From: GCA-2746605 sp963710615
GTDB taxonomy: Bacteria > Bacteroidota > Ignavibacteria > Ignavibacteriales > Melioribacteraceae
Direction: 5' to 3'
Length of the DNA: 64,000 nt
NCBI GenBank assembly: GCA_963710615.1
Contig: CAVQBF010000018.1
Span: 1 to 64,000, forward strand
Positions 7,051 to 16,392 of this stretch are shown one piece after another (the stretch's first letter is position 1; every line of letters begins with the position of its first letter). The translations under genes and the position numbers were made by a program. Under the pieces are notes generated by a model. That model saw nothing but the letters and a program-made list of their open reading frames with translations, was not told the DNA's origin and did no database searches.

Positions 7051-8385
7051 ATGAAATTTCAAGAACTCTTAAGACAAAAAACAGTAGGATTGTTTATTTT
7101 AATTAGCGTTTTTGCAATCTTTCTATTTATTCTTTCCTATAGCTTATTTCCATTCAATTCAACACAAAGTGTTGAATCAAAATTGGTTATAATTAAGTAT
7201 GCAGACAATATTTCTCCTGCTCATCAAACAGTAGTCAATAATTTTAATCAAGAGTTTGATGGGAGAATTAGAGTTGAAACAATCAACCTACCATTTACTA
7301 AATTTAGTACTAATGAAAGAAAAGAATTACTAACCCGATCGTTGAGGAGTAAAAGTGATAAATTAGATTTGTTTGCAATTGATTTAATTTGGTCTGCCAG
7401 ATTTGCAAAATGGGCTGAATCTCTGGATAAATACAATTTTCAAGATGAACTCAGAGGCTTAATCCCAAAAGCAGCTGAGTCTTGTATTATTGAGGACAAA
7501 TTGGTAGCACTTCCCATGTATCTTGATATTAGTACTTTATTTTATCGGGAAGATTTGCTTGAAGCATTACCAAATTGGGAAATCATTAAAACAAAACTTG
7601 AGGAATCAATCACTTGGAAAGATTTTATCTTGCTGGGTAATCAATTCAATACTAGTAAAAACCCATTTTACATTTTTCCTGCCGACAACTATGAGGGTTT
7701 AATATGCAGTTTTTATGAGATTCTACACAATCAGAATCCGAACTTTTTCCAAAATGACACTCTTGATTGGCGATCAGATGAAGTTAGGAATTCTTTTCAA
7801 TTACTTAATGATATTGTTAATAGATATAAAATTTCACCAATTGATGTGACTGATTACCGAGAAGAGGCATGCTATGACCATTTTATCTTTGATAATGGAA
7901 TATTCTTAAGAGGATGGACAAGTTTTATAAAAGATTCAAAGGCACTTGAAAAGAATCCAGACTTAATTCAGCATATAAAACAAGTACCAATGCCGCATTT
8001 AACAAATTCTGAAGCTGGGTCTACAATTGGTGGGTGGAATATTATGTTGTCTAAATTCAGTGAAAATAAAGAAGAAGCCTTAGAATTTATTAAGTTTATT
8101 TTAAATGAAGAATCACAAAAAATTTTTTATGAACAAGGAGCTTTTCTTCCTGTAATCGAAGCTGCGTATAGTGATCAGAATTTTATTACCAAACATCCAA
8201 ACTTAATAATGCAAAAAAAATTATTGGACGCAGGAATTCATCGTCCATTTTTGACAAATTATACTAAAATATCCGATGTAATTTCGCTTTACGTAAATAG
8301 ACTAATGAAAAATCAGATGAGTATTGACTCAGCATTAAAGGAAACTAATTCTGCGTTAATTTCTGGTGAGTTAATTTTAAGATGA
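7051..8385 (+). CDS. Membrane-anchored extracellular solute-binding protein (sensor subunit)
   Basis: The 444-aa protein starts with an uncleaved-looking transmembrane helix (about 12-33) and no lipobox. It continues as a family-1 (maltose/oligosaccharide type) solute-binding protein: VVNNFNQEFDGRIRVE, LDLFAIDLIWSARFAKW, ALPMYLDISTLFYR, STIGGWNIMLSKFS, EALEFIKFILNEESQKIF. No ABC permease or ATPase gene is in the window. Instead the stop overlaps the start of a histidine kinase gene by ATGA, and an NtrC-type regulator follows. The likely role is to bind an oligosaccharide in the periplasm and pass the signal to the kinase. The ligand is unknown; a glucan oligosaccharide is suggested by context only. 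Confidence 0.85.
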   Translation: MKFQELLRQKTVGLFILISVFAIFLFILSYSLFPFNSTQSVESKLVIIKYADNISPAHQTVVNNFNQEFDGRIRVETINLPFTKFSTNERKELLTRSLRSKSDKLDLFAIDLIWSARFAKWAESLDKYNFQDELRGLIPKAAESCIIEDKLVALPMYLDISTLFYREDLLEALPNWEIIKTKLEESITWKDFILLGNQFNTSKNPFYIFPADNYEGLICSFYEILHNQNPNFFQNDTLDWRSDEVRNSFQLLNDIVNRYKISPIDVTDYREEACYDHFIFDNGIFLRGWTSFIKDSKALEKNPDLIQHIKQVPMPHLTNSEAGSTIGGWNIMLSKFSENKEEALEFIKFILNEESQKIFYEQGAFLPVIEAAYSDQNFITKHPNLIMQKKLLDAGIHRPFLTNYTKISDVISLYVNRLMKNQMSIDSALKETNSALISGELILR

Positions 8386-9860
8386 TAAAAAAGAATTTAG
8401 CAGATAAAATTTCAAAGTATAGATTTGAATTGAGACATATAACTGTTTTGCTAGTTATTTTAATCTCATTCCAAATAATACTATCCTTTATTCAAAAGTC
8501 ATCTATTCAGAATTTTCTTCATAAGACGCAGGACTGGTATCAACAGGATTCCGCAGAAAGAATGGCGAACTTAAGTACTACTTCACTTGAATTGTTGGTG
8601 GGTAATATGCGAAGTGATATTCAAAGAAGTGAAGAAGAAAAGCAGAAAATCGTTCAATCGTTTAATATTATTTTTAGCCAGCAACTTCTAGAGCCCAATG
8701 TTGAAGAAACTGCTTTAATAATATTGCAAGATGATGTTCCTATTCTGATAAATGATGGAATTGATTTTTATAATCTGCTTACGAATAAAGAAGTATCATT
8801 TGAACCAAGTAAGAAATCAGAGAATGCTCTCTTACTATTCGAAAAGAACTTAGAATTTATTAAATATTCTGAGGAAATTTTTACAGTTCTTGATGAGGAA
8901 AATACATTTCATATTCTTGTACCATTCATCCCATATGGAGAATTTGTTGGTGCATTTTATATGAAGAATAAACCGAATTTTGATTTTATTACAAATGAAG
9001 TACTAACGAGCTATGATGAGGTTGCACTTATTTATACTTCATTAATTTTATTAGGACTTCTTGCGATGTATTATATATCATCATTCACTGTTAAAGAAAG
9101 AGATGAAACTCAACAGCTTTTTTACGAAGAAAGAGAACAGCACTTAAAGGATACTATCGAACACGATAAAGAATCATTATTCACCAAAAGGATATACCAT
9201 ACTCACCACAAAGCCGAAAAGGTGATGGGATTTATTAAAGAAGATTTACGGAATCTAAATAACGAAAATATTGAGGAGACCAAAGCCAAAGTGAGTAAGT
9301 ATGCCAATTTTGTGTCGCGAGTAATTTATGATATGAAATGGTATGACCCACCGATTCAAACTATAAGAAATCAGGTCTTTAGTACTAACCTAAATGAGGT
9401 AATAAAGTTTCTTGTCGATGAGCTCTTTTTGAGACTTTCTACATCAACTAACTTTTTTTCTTTTCAATTAAAGCTTGATGAAAATGTTCCTAATGTTCAT
9501 ATTAATGAATATGTTGTTTGGGAAATTATTGAACCTCTTATTCAGAATAGTATCGATCATTCCACAAAAGAAAAAGTTCTAATAAAAATAGAAACGGTCT
9601 TTGATCCGGAATTGAAAAAATCGTTCATAAATATTTCTGATAATGGTCAAGGTATAGATGAAGATTTATTAGAAAGAAATGAAAAAGGATTACAAAGAAT
9701 ATTTATTGAAAGTGTCTCCACAAAAATACAAGATAAGGGAAATAGTGGATATGGATGTTATATTGCATATCAAATGGCAACTGTGAGATGCGGATGGAAG
9801 TTAACTGTGGAAAATTTAGAAGCTGGTGGATGTAAATTTAGTATTGAAATTCAAAATTGA
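8382..9860 (+). CDS. Transmembrane histidine kinase coupled to the solute-binding protein
   Basis: The 492-aa protein has a membrane helix at about 20-37, a periplasmic domain of about 175 residues, a second helix at about 215-235, then a cytoplasmic kinase core. The helical region before the ATPase has an unusual histidine cluster (IYHTHHKAEKVMGF, His273/275/276) instead of a standard HE-type H-box. The HATPase domain is recognisable: PLIQNSIDHS (Asn389), DNGQGID at 420-426 and GNSGYGCYIAYQM. It overlaps the binding-protein gene by 4 bp, so the two are translationally coupled. The periplasmic domain is the natural docking site for the binding protein. Its partner is the regulator starting 12 bp downstream. 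Confidence 0.88.
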   Translation: MIKKNLADKISKYRFELRHITVLLVILISFQIILSFIQKSSIQNFLHKTQDWYQQDSAERMANLSTTSLELLVGNMRSDIQRSEEEKQKIVQSFNIIFSQQLLEPNVEETALIILQDDVPILINDGIDFYNLLTNKEVSFEPSKKSENALLLFEKNLEFIKYSEEIFTVLDEENTFHILVPFIPYGEFVGAFYMKNKPNFDFITNEVLTSYDEVALIYTSLILLGLLAMYYISSFTVKERDETQQLFYEEREQHLKDTIEHDKESLFTKRIYHTHHKAEKVMGFIKEDLRNLNNENIEETKAKVSKYANFVSRVIYDMKWYDPPIQTIRNQVFSTNLNEVIKFLVDELFLRLSTSTNFFSFQLKLDENVPNVHINEYVVWEIIEPLIQNSIDHSTKEKVLIKIETVFDPELKKSFINISDNGQGIDEDLLERNEKGLQRIFIESVSTKIQDKGNSGYGCYIAYQMATVRCGWKLTVENLEAGGCKFSIEIQN

Positions 9861-9872
9861 GGTTTTTTGACG

Positions 9873-11318
9873 ATGGCTAAAATAAATATATTATTAATTG
9901 AAGATGAAGAGTTTGATGCCCGCAGAGTTCAAAATACTCTAAAATTAATGGAAGATAAAATTGAGATTAAAGAGATTGTTTCGAACGGAAATGATGCGTT
10001 AGAGATTTTAAAGAGGAAAAATGATGAATACGATATCGTAATAATGGATTTTCAAATTGCCGGTGGTTTACGCGGTGAAGAACTAATTAAACAAATAAAA
10101 AAAATTGATTCAACTCTTCAAATAATAGTAATTACAAAACTCACAATTGATATGACTGATTTTGAGTTTGCAAATAAATTAATTGAAGCCGGAGCTTTCT
10201 GGTACTGTACAAAATATCCTGGTGATATAGAAAAGTACATTTACCAGCCGACTGATTTTTTAATGAGTATTTTTAATGCTTATGAAAAGAAGAAACTTGA
10301 ATGGATATCGTATAATTCAAACAAAAAATTATACCAAAATGTTGAACAAATATTAGAGCAAAGAAAGATTATAGGAAATAGTTCTGAAACAATATCATTA
10401 TTAGATCAGATAAAAAAATATTCAGCCACTGATGTAAACATTTTAATATTTGGAGCATCTGGTACAGGTAAAGAACTTGTTGCAAATCATATTCACTACA
10501 ACAGTAAAAGAAAACTGGAAAAGTTTGTTCCAATTAATTGCGGCGGTTTACCAAATGATCTTATTGAAAGTGAGTTATTTGGATATGAAAAGGGCGCATT
10601 TACAGGAGCAAACACCAGAAAGCTTGGGCTTTTCGAAATTGCAGATAACGGTACAATTTTTTTAGATGAAGTTTCTGAGCTGCCCCCATCTGCACAGGTA
10701 AAATTGCTTAGAGTAATTCAAGAAGGGGAAATAGAAAAAATTGGAAGAACTGAAAGACTTAAAGTAAATGTAAGAATTATTGCTGCAACCAATAAAGATT
10801 TAGCTAAAATGGTCAACCAAAATTTATTTAGAGAAGATCTTTTCTATCGATTGAACGTTGTACCAATTCAAATAAAACCACTCACAGAAAGAAAAAGTGA
10901 CATACTCGAATTAGTTAATCATTATCTTGAAAGATTTGCAAGAGAAATGGGGATTCTAAAACCGGAATTAGAGGACAGTGCTAAAGAATTTCTGAGGGCA
11001 TATAAATGGCCTGGTAATGTTAGAGAATTAAAAAATGTAGTACAAAGAATACTTTTTTCCGAATCAAAATCAATTAACTCTGAGGTTATTAAAAGTTCAC
11101 TTACAATTTCACCTTATCACTCTAATTACTCGAAAGATATTTTTAATTTTGAATCATTAGATGAGTTCAAACCGTTGCGAGATTTAGAAAAGTCTTTTCG
11201 ACAAAAATATTTTGAATATGTCAGAGACAATTCGTTTTCTGATGCTGAAGCCGCAAAGAAATTAGGATTAGCTCCCCCAAATTATTATCGGATGAGTAAA
11301 GAGCTTGGATTAAAATAA
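9873..11318 (+). CDS. NtrC-family sigma-54 response regulator
   Basis: Starting at the ATG at 9873 the protein is 481 aa. The receiver domain has Glu10/Asp11/Glu12 and phosphoacceptor Asp59 (IVIMDFQIAGG). The AAA+ domain has Walker A GASGTGKE (194-201), an intact GAFTGA loop (241-246) and FLDEVSELP. The C-terminal Fis-type DNA-binding helix pair is DAEAAKKLGLAPPNYYRM. A TTG six bases upstream is less likely as start; GAGG precedes the ATG. It closes the sensor operon and is followed after 88 bp by a sigma-54-like promoter for the GH5 gene, so it is the best candidate for the activator of this glucan locus. Confidence 0.94.
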   Translation: MAKINILLIEDEEFDARRVQNTLKLMEDKIEIKEIVSNGNDALEILKRKNDEYDIVIMDFQIAGGLRGEELIKQIKKIDSTLQIIVITKLTIDMTDFEFANKLIEAGAFWYCTKYPGDIEKYIYQPTDFLMSIFNAYEKKKLEWISYNSNKKLYQNVEQILEQRKIIGNSSETISLLDQIKKYSATDVNILIFGASGTGKELVANHIHYNSKRKLEKFVPINCGGLPNDLIESELFGYEKGAFTGANTRKLGLFEIADNGTIFLDEVSELPPSAQVKLLRVIQEGEIEKIGRTERLKVNVRIIAATNKDLAKMVNQNLFREDLFYRLNVVPIQIKPLTERKSDILELVNHYLERFAREMGILKPELEDSAKEFLRAYKWPGNVRELKNVVQRILFSESKSINSEVIKSSLTISPYHSNYSKDIFNFESLDEFKPLRDLEKSFRQKYFEYVRDNSFSDAEAAKKLGLAPPNYYRMSKELGLK

Positions 11319-11406
11319 ATATCATAGTAATATTATTATTTTAATAATCCCCCTTACTTTATTTCTTGAAAATTTGCTTTTTCTCGCGAAAATTGACTTT
11401 TCTACA

Positions 11407-11422
11407 CGGAATGATTTTTGTT
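11407..11422 (+). promoter_or_regulatory. Sigma-54-like -24/-12 element upstream of GH5-CBM6 gene
   Basis: CGGAATGATTTTTGTT has GG and GT separated by exactly 10 bases. It shares TGATTTTTGT with the element at 53126-53141. The -12 box is TTGT rather than TTGC and the -24 box is CGG rather than TGG. A start near 11433 would leave a leader of about 22 nt before the ATG at 11455. The word AAATTGACTTT and a TTTTCTCGCGAAAA near-palindrome lie 7-30 bp upstream and could be activator sites. Confidence 0.5.
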
Positions 11423-11454
11423 ACTTTATATAAAACTAAACTAGTAGGAACCAA

Positions 11455-13446
11455 ATGTTAAATTCTAAGTTGATCAAGAATCTATTTTTAATTTCATTTT
11501 TTACGATTACTTATCACATTTTTGGACAAGGATTTTTAAGAGTAGATGGTCAAAAAATAATAAATGATGTTAATGATAATTTCATACTTAAAGGTATGGG
11601 GCTAGGAGGATGGTTAGTTCAAGAAGGATATATGCTTCAAACTGGTGAAAAAGACGCTGAGTGGCAAATTAGGGAAGCTATCAGAGAATTAGTTGGTGAG
11701 GAAAAAACAGTTGAATTGTACGAACTCTATCATAAAAATTATGTTAGTAAAATTGATATTGATAGCCTAGCTGCTTGGGGATTTAATTCAATACGACTTC
11801 CAATGCATTGGAATAAACTCATTTCTAATCTAGATCCACTGACATTCAATGAAGAAGGATTCAAAACTATCGATACATTACTAACATGGTGTGAAGAAAA
11901 CCAAATGTATCTTATATTGGATTTGCATGCTGCACCAGGCGGACAAAGTAAAGGTGGAATTGCTGATTATAATCCCTCCATTCCTTACTTATGGGATAGT
12001 GAGCAAATGAAAAATGTAACGGTAGATCTCTGGAAAACACTCGCTCAAAGATATGTAAATGAAGAATGGATTGGCGGCTACGATTTAATAAACGAACCAG
12101 CTGAGGATCTTGGAGCTAATGCCCCACCTCTCCGTGACTTATATATTCGAATAACGAATGCGATAAGACAGGTTGACAATAATCATATTTTATTTATTGA
12201 GGGAAATTGGTATGCAACAACCTTTGATGGATTAACACCGCCTTGGGATGAAAATATGGTTTACAGTTTTCACAAATATTGGAATCAGACCGACCAAGGG
12301 ACAATAAACTATTTAACTGCTATACGTAATACACATAACAGACCGCTTTGGTTGGGTGAGACCGGTGAAAATTCGAATGACTGGTTCAGAGAGAATGTAG
12401 AATTAATGGCTAAGAATAATATTGGATGGGCATGGTGGCCCCATAAAAAAATTGAAAGTATTTCCGCACCTTTATCTGCATCAAAGGTTGAAGGATATAA
12501 GCAAATAACCGATTATTGGAATGGCAATGCATCAAAGCCTAATGCAGACTATGCTTATACAGTTCTTGTTAATCAATTTAATGCTCTTAAATTTGAGAAT
12601 TGTAAGATTCAATCTGAAGTTCACAAGTCCTTATTTGAACCGCAACCTTCTATCTCTAGCCCATTCAAATATCATGAAATTCCTGGTACTATATTTGGCT
12701 CAGATTATGATCTAGGTGGTCAAGGGGTTGGTTATTATGATTCTGATTATAAAAACACAAATGGTGGTGCTTATAATTCCGGTTGGTCTTATAGAAATAA
12801 TGGGGTTGATATTGAGAGGTGTACAGACTTTATAAGAAATGGATATAACGTTGGCTGGATTGAATCTGGGGAGTGGCTTAAGTTTACTGTAAACATAGTT
12901 GACTCAGGTTTTTATAAAATAGATTTTAGATTCGCTTCCACAACTAGTGATGGAATATTCTTGCTGAGTCTTGGTTCCCGAAATCTAGTTAATCAGAGTG
13001 TCCCAAATACTGGAGGATACCAGGTTTGGGAGACTATTACCCAAGACAGCGTCTTTCTTCCGGAAGGTGAGCATACACTTCAAATGAGATTCTTTAAAAC
13101 AAGTAATTCGGGAGGCTTTAACTTCAATTATCTTGAGGCCACTTCACTTGTTACTGACATAGATGATCAAAATAGTTTACCGGAGAATTTTGAGCTATTC
13201 CAAAATTTTCCAAATCCCTTTAATCCAAGCACAACAATAAGATTTAGCCTTCCTGAAAATTCTAAAGTAAGTTTAGAAGTATTTGATATAATTGGACAGA
13301 AGGTTACTGAATTAGCTTATGGTGAATTTGCTGCTGGATTTCACGAAGTTAAATTTAACAGTTCAAATCTTTCATCGGGCTTGTATATTTACAAACTTAC
13401 GGCAAATAAATTCATATCTGTTAAAAATATGTTGCTTGTTAAATGA
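11455..13446 (+). CDS. GH5 exo-beta-1,3-glucanase-type enzyme with CBM6 and T9SS sorting domain
   Basis: The 663-aa protein has a signal peptide and a GH5 catalytic domain (about 28-385). This carries LGGWLVQEGYM, LDLHAAPGGQ, GYDLINEP (acid/base Glu214), SFHKYWNQ and LGETGEN (nucleophile Glu302). The GGWLVQEGY/HAAPGGQ set is typical of the exo-1,3-beta-glucanase branch of GH5. A CBM6-type jelly roll follows (about 405-565; GGQGVGYYD, VGWIESGEWLKF). A T9SS type A domain (QNFPNPFNPSTTIRFSLP to the C-terminus) closes the chain. It should be surface-exposed or released and bind beta-glucan. It is the first gene after the regulator and has its own sigma-54-like promoter. A shorter paralogue without CBM6 or sorting domain is at 43224. 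Confidence 0.9.
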   Translation: MLNSKLIKNLFLISFFTITYHIFGQGFLRVDGQKIINDVNDNFILKGMGLGGWLVQEGYMLQTGEKDAEWQIREAIRELVGEEKTVELYELYHKNYVSKIDIDSLAAWGFNSIRLPMHWNKLISNLDPLTFNEEGFKTIDTLLTWCEENQMYLILDLHAAPGGQSKGGIADYNPSIPYLWDSEQMKNVTVDLWKTLAQRYVNEEWIGGYDLINEPAEDLGANAPPLRDLYIRITNAIRQVDNNHILFIEGNWYATTFDGLTPPWDENMVYSFHKYWNQTDQGTINYLTAIRNTHNRPLWLGETGENSNDWFRENVELMAKNNIGWAWWPHKKIESISAPLSASKVEGYKQITDYWNGNASKPNADYAYTVLVNQFNALKFENCKIQSEVHKSLFEPQPSISSPFKYHEIPGTIFGSDYDLGGQGVGYYDSDYKNTNGGAYNSGWSYRNNGVDIERCTDFIRNGYNVGWIESGEWLKFTVNIVDSGFYKIDFRFASTTSDGIFLLSLGSRNLVNQSVPNTGGYQVWETITQDSVFLPEGEHTLQMRFFKTSNSGGFNFNYLEATSLVTDIDDQNSLPENFELFQNFPNPFNPSTTIRFSLPENSKVSLEVFDIIGQKVTELAYGEFAAGFHEVKFNSSNLSSGLYIYKLTANKFISVKNMLLVK

Positions 13447-13478
13447 TATATTTATTATCTAAATAGAATCGCTTGCTT

Positions 13479-14309
13479 ATGTTAAAAGTAATTATTTTAG
13501 TGTTCTTTTATATTTGGTCAACTTGTTTGGCTCAAAATTCTACTTTGAGGGTAATGACATATAATATCCGTTATGCGAATAACAACCCTGGTGAAGAATG
13601 GATCTTAAGGAAAGATAATGTAGCTGAAATGATAAGATTTCACTCCCCCGATATTTTTGGTTTGCAGGAAGCTTTATTAGAGCAAGTTGTATTTATTCTT
13701 GAAGAATTTCCCGGTTACCAACTAGTTGGTGTTGGAAGGGATGATGGAAAAAATGAAGGTGAGTTTAGTCCATTGTTCATTTCCAATAAATTTAGTATTG
13801 AAAAGTTCGGGACATTTTGGTTATCTGAAACTCCTGATATACCATCTGTTGGCTGGGATGCGAGCTATAAGCGAATAGCAACCTGGGCTATTGTTAAAAA
13901 TATAATTTCTGATGAGAGTTTATTTTTAATAAATACTCATTTTGATCATAAAGGCAATTTGGCAAGAGAAGAAAGCGTTGAGCTTTTAATGAAAAAAATT
14001 AGTTCCTACGTAAAAGAACTTCCAGTAATCTTAATTGGTGATTTTAATTTTACTAAGGATTCAAATCCTTATAGGTCAATTCAAAAATATGGATTAGTAG
14101 AAGACTCACAGTTACTGGCAGAATTTAATTATGGGACAAGTGATACATTTAATGGATTCAACTCAATGGATGATCTAAGAGAAAAAATTGACTTTATTTT
14201 TGTTTCCAATAACATTGATGTAATTCATCACGCTATAATTGGGGACAAATTTAATGATAAATACCCATCAGATCATATGCCTGTAATTATAGATTTCTCA
14301 ATAAATTAA
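13479..14309 (+). CDS. Secreted endonuclease/exonuclease/phosphatase (EEP) family hydrolase
   Basis: From the ATG at 13479 the protein is 276 aa, with a signal peptide ending near WSTCLAQ. EEP-family metal-dependent motifs are all visible: VMTYNIRYAN (Asn29), LQEALLEQ (Glu64), NTHFDHKG, IGDFNF, and SDHMPV at the C-terminus. The GNLAREESVELL spacing matches secreted bacterial EEP proteins often found in polysaccharide loci. The substrate is not readable; nuclease, phosphodiesterase and phosphatase activities all occur in the family. It follows the GH5 gene by 32 bp and is probably co-transcribed. A TTG six bases upstream is a less likely start. Confidence 0.85.
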   Translation: MLKVIILVFFYIWSTCLAQNSTLRVMTYNIRYANNNPGEEWILRKDNVAEMIRFHSPDIFGLQEALLEQVVFILEEFPGYQLVGVGRDDGKNEGEFSPLFISNKFSIEKFGTFWLSETPDIPSVGWDASYKRIATWAIVKNIISDESLFLINTHFDHKGNLAREESVELLMKKISSYVKELPVILIGDFNFTKDSNPYRSIQKYGLVEDSQLLAEFNYGTSDTFNGFNSMDDLREKIDFIFVSNNIDVIHHAIIGDKFNDKYPSDHMPVIIDFSIN

Positions 14310-14406
14310 TAAAATTATCATAAATCGAAGCAGATAATTTGACCATCAATTTATAAACATTTAATTTTTCATTAGTTTTAGTTCCAGAAATTGATTTAAG
14401 ATAATT

Positions 14407-16242
14407 TTGAAAAAGAAACAAATAAAAAAATATCCCAAATGGTTCTATCTATTCGCATTGCTAATTCCAATATTATTTGTTTTAATTTTAGAATTAGTAC
14501 TGGTTTTTCTCAATTACGGTAATGACTATACCACATTTATTAAAATTTCAGATAAGTTTGAGAACTACAAATTTTTTAATCCAAATTTACCACAAAAATA
14601 TTTTGGAAATTTACCCTTAAGACCATCTGTAATTGCAGATGGATTTCAAAAAGATAAAGGTAAAAATACCTTTAGGATATTTGCTTTAGGTGGAAGTACA
14701 ACTGCAGGATTTCCACATCCACAAAATGGATCTTTCCCTCGTCTGTTAAAAAATAAACTTCAAAGTCAATATCCAGAAATAAATTTCGAAGTGATTAATC
14801 TAGGTGTTTCTGCAATAAATTCGATAACAATTAGAGATATTATTGACGATGTTTTTCCAGAAGACCCAGACTTGATAATTATTTATGCAGGGCATAATGA
14901 GTACTACGGAGCTCTTGGTCCAGCTTCTAATGTTACTGGATTTTATAATTTATTCACAACCAGACTCATACTTGAGTTGAAAGAATTTAAAACTGTTCAA
15001 CTTTTGGAAAATTTTATAGGAAATATATTTTCTACATTTTCCGGGAAATCCGAACCCGGTAAAACTTTAATGAGTGAATTAGCTGGTAAAAATCTTGTCC
15101 CTCTCAATTCTGAAATGTATTGCGATGGTGTTAAGCAATTTGAGAATAATCTTGAATACATACTAAATAGATGTGAAGAGGAAAATGTCGAGACGATCGT
15201 CGGTACCTTAGCATCAAATTTAATGCAAGCACCATTATGCAGATTTACTGGATGTGACACCCTATATCAGGAATTTCAATCAGTTGTTAATAATCCAGAT
15301 GAAATCTCAAAAGTAAGATTAATAGAAATCAAAGATGAGGATAAGCTTAGGTTCAGAGCCCCAGAAAAATTTAATCAAATCATTTTTAGCTTAAGTAAGC
15401 AACATAATAGTAATGTTTTAGATTTTAAAAAGAATTTAGAAGAAAATAGTCCCAAAGGTATAATTGGCGATAATTTGATGTTAGACCATCTCCACCCTTC
15501 ACTTAAAGGGAATGAATTAATTGCAGAACAATTACAAAAGTCAATAAGTTCTAACAAGGAAATCCTAGCTAAACTTAATTTAATTAAATCTGTGGAGGTG
15601 ATTAACAATCCTAGAGTATTTCGTTCATATTCTCCTCTAGATTCTTTGTTTTCAATGTTAAGGATAAAGTATCTTAAAAATGATTTCCCATTTGTTGAGA
15701 AAAAAAATAATTTAACATTTTTACCAAACTCCGAAAGCATTGAGGTTAAGATTGCAAATGAAATATTAAATGGAGAAATAAGTTGGGAGAGCGCACATGC
15801 TAAATTGGCTAAATATTATTTAGATAATGGTAATCTGAGTGGTTATTTGGAAGAGTTAAATGTATTGATTGAAGATAAACCGTTTGATAATTATTTTTAC
15901 TTAAAAGTAATTAAAACACTTGAGGAAAAGAATCAAATAGAGTATCTAAAATATTTTCTTAAAAAGTATCACAACTATTTCTCGGATTTACTATCGGCAG
16001 AAAAGCTAGGACATATCTACTTTAATGAAAGAAACCATCGAGAAGCTTTAAAATTCTATAATAAGTGCATATCCAACACAAACGATCCTAAGATATTTTT
16101 CAACCTCTCAGCTATTTATTTTGAGCAAAAAAACTTGAAAGAAGCCATTAGCAATATTCAAAAGTGTCTCAAGATAAATCCAAGTTATCCGAACGCTCAG
16201 AAAATTTATGATGCGTTACTGAATATATATCGGCAACAATAA
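14407..16242 (+). CDS. Membrane-anchored SGNH/GDSL hydrolase with TPR tail
   Basis: The 611-aa product (TTG start, no ATG in frame upstream) has one N-terminal membrane helix (about 12-36). An SGNH hydrolase domain follows: ALGGSTTAG (Ser97), NLGVSA (Gly133), AGHNEYYG (Asn164) and LDHLHPS (Asp360/His363). The last 180 residues are tetratricopeptide-like (GHIYFNERNHREALKFY, FFNLSAIYFEQKNLKEAI). SGNH enzymes deacetylate or de-esterify glycans and lipids. Here it could remove acyl groups from substrate or oligosaccharides in the periplasm, while the TPR region would recruit a partner. The natural substrate is unknown. It stands alone between the EEP gene and the symporter gene, with about 100 bp of AT-rich sequence before it. 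Confidence 0.8.
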   Translation: MKKKQIKKYPKWFYLFALLIPILFVLILELVLVFLNYGNDYTTFIKISDKFENYKFFNPNLPQKYFGNLPLRPSVIADGFQKDKGKNTFRIFALGGSTTAGFPHPQNGSFPRLLKNKLQSQYPEINFEVINLGVSAINSITIRDIIDDVFPEDPDLIIIYAGHNEYYGALGPASNVTGFYNLFTTRLILELKEFKTVQLLENFIGNIFSTFSGKSEPGKTLMSELAGKNLVPLNSEMYCDGVKQFENNLEYILNRCEEENVETIVGTLASNLMQAPLCRFTGCDTLYQEFQSVVNNPDEISKVRLIEIKDEDKLRFRAPEKFNQIIFSLSKQHNSNVLDFKKNLEENSPKGIIGDNLMLDHLHPSLKGNELIAEQLQKSISSNKEILAKLNLIKSVEVINNPRVFRSYSPLDSLFSMLRIKYLKNDFPFVEKKNNLTFLPNSESIEVKIANEILNGEISWESAHAKLAKYYLDNGNLSGYLEELNVLIEDKPFDNYFYLKVIKTLEEKNQIEYLKYFLKKYHNYFSDLLSAEKLGHIYFNERNHREALKFYNKCISNTNDPKIFFNLSAIYFEQKNLKEAISNIQKCLKINPSYPNAQKIYDALLNIYRQQ

Positions 16243-16255
16243 GACACAATTGTAT

Positions 16256-16294
16256 AGTTATTAAAATAATAATACCATTATCAAGATAATAACT
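16256..16294 (+). other. Inverted repeat after the SGNH-TPR gene
   Basis: AGTTATTA (16256-16263) is perfectly repeated inverted as TAATAACT (16287-16294) with a 23-nt loop. It lies 14-52 bp beyond the SGNH stop. It could be a weak terminator or an operator for the symporter gene starting at 16393. Confidence 0.3.
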
Positions 16295-16392
16295 CCTCCT
16301 CAATTTATTTAAATCAATTGTTTGTTTTTAATCTGTTTTAGTTGAGGTTAAATTGGCATCAAATATGAATGAACATGTTAAATTAATCCACA

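Noticed and set aside
13180..13446. Recurrent QNYPNPFNP-type segments as a dispersed DNA repeat
   Set aside because: Similarity among the seven C-termini is at protein level (T9SS sorting domain); the DNA is too diverged to be a repeat family.
15375..15740. 121-codon minus-strand open frame inside the SGNH-TPR gene
   Set aside because: Shadow of the plus-strand gene; composition follows the antisense of its codons.
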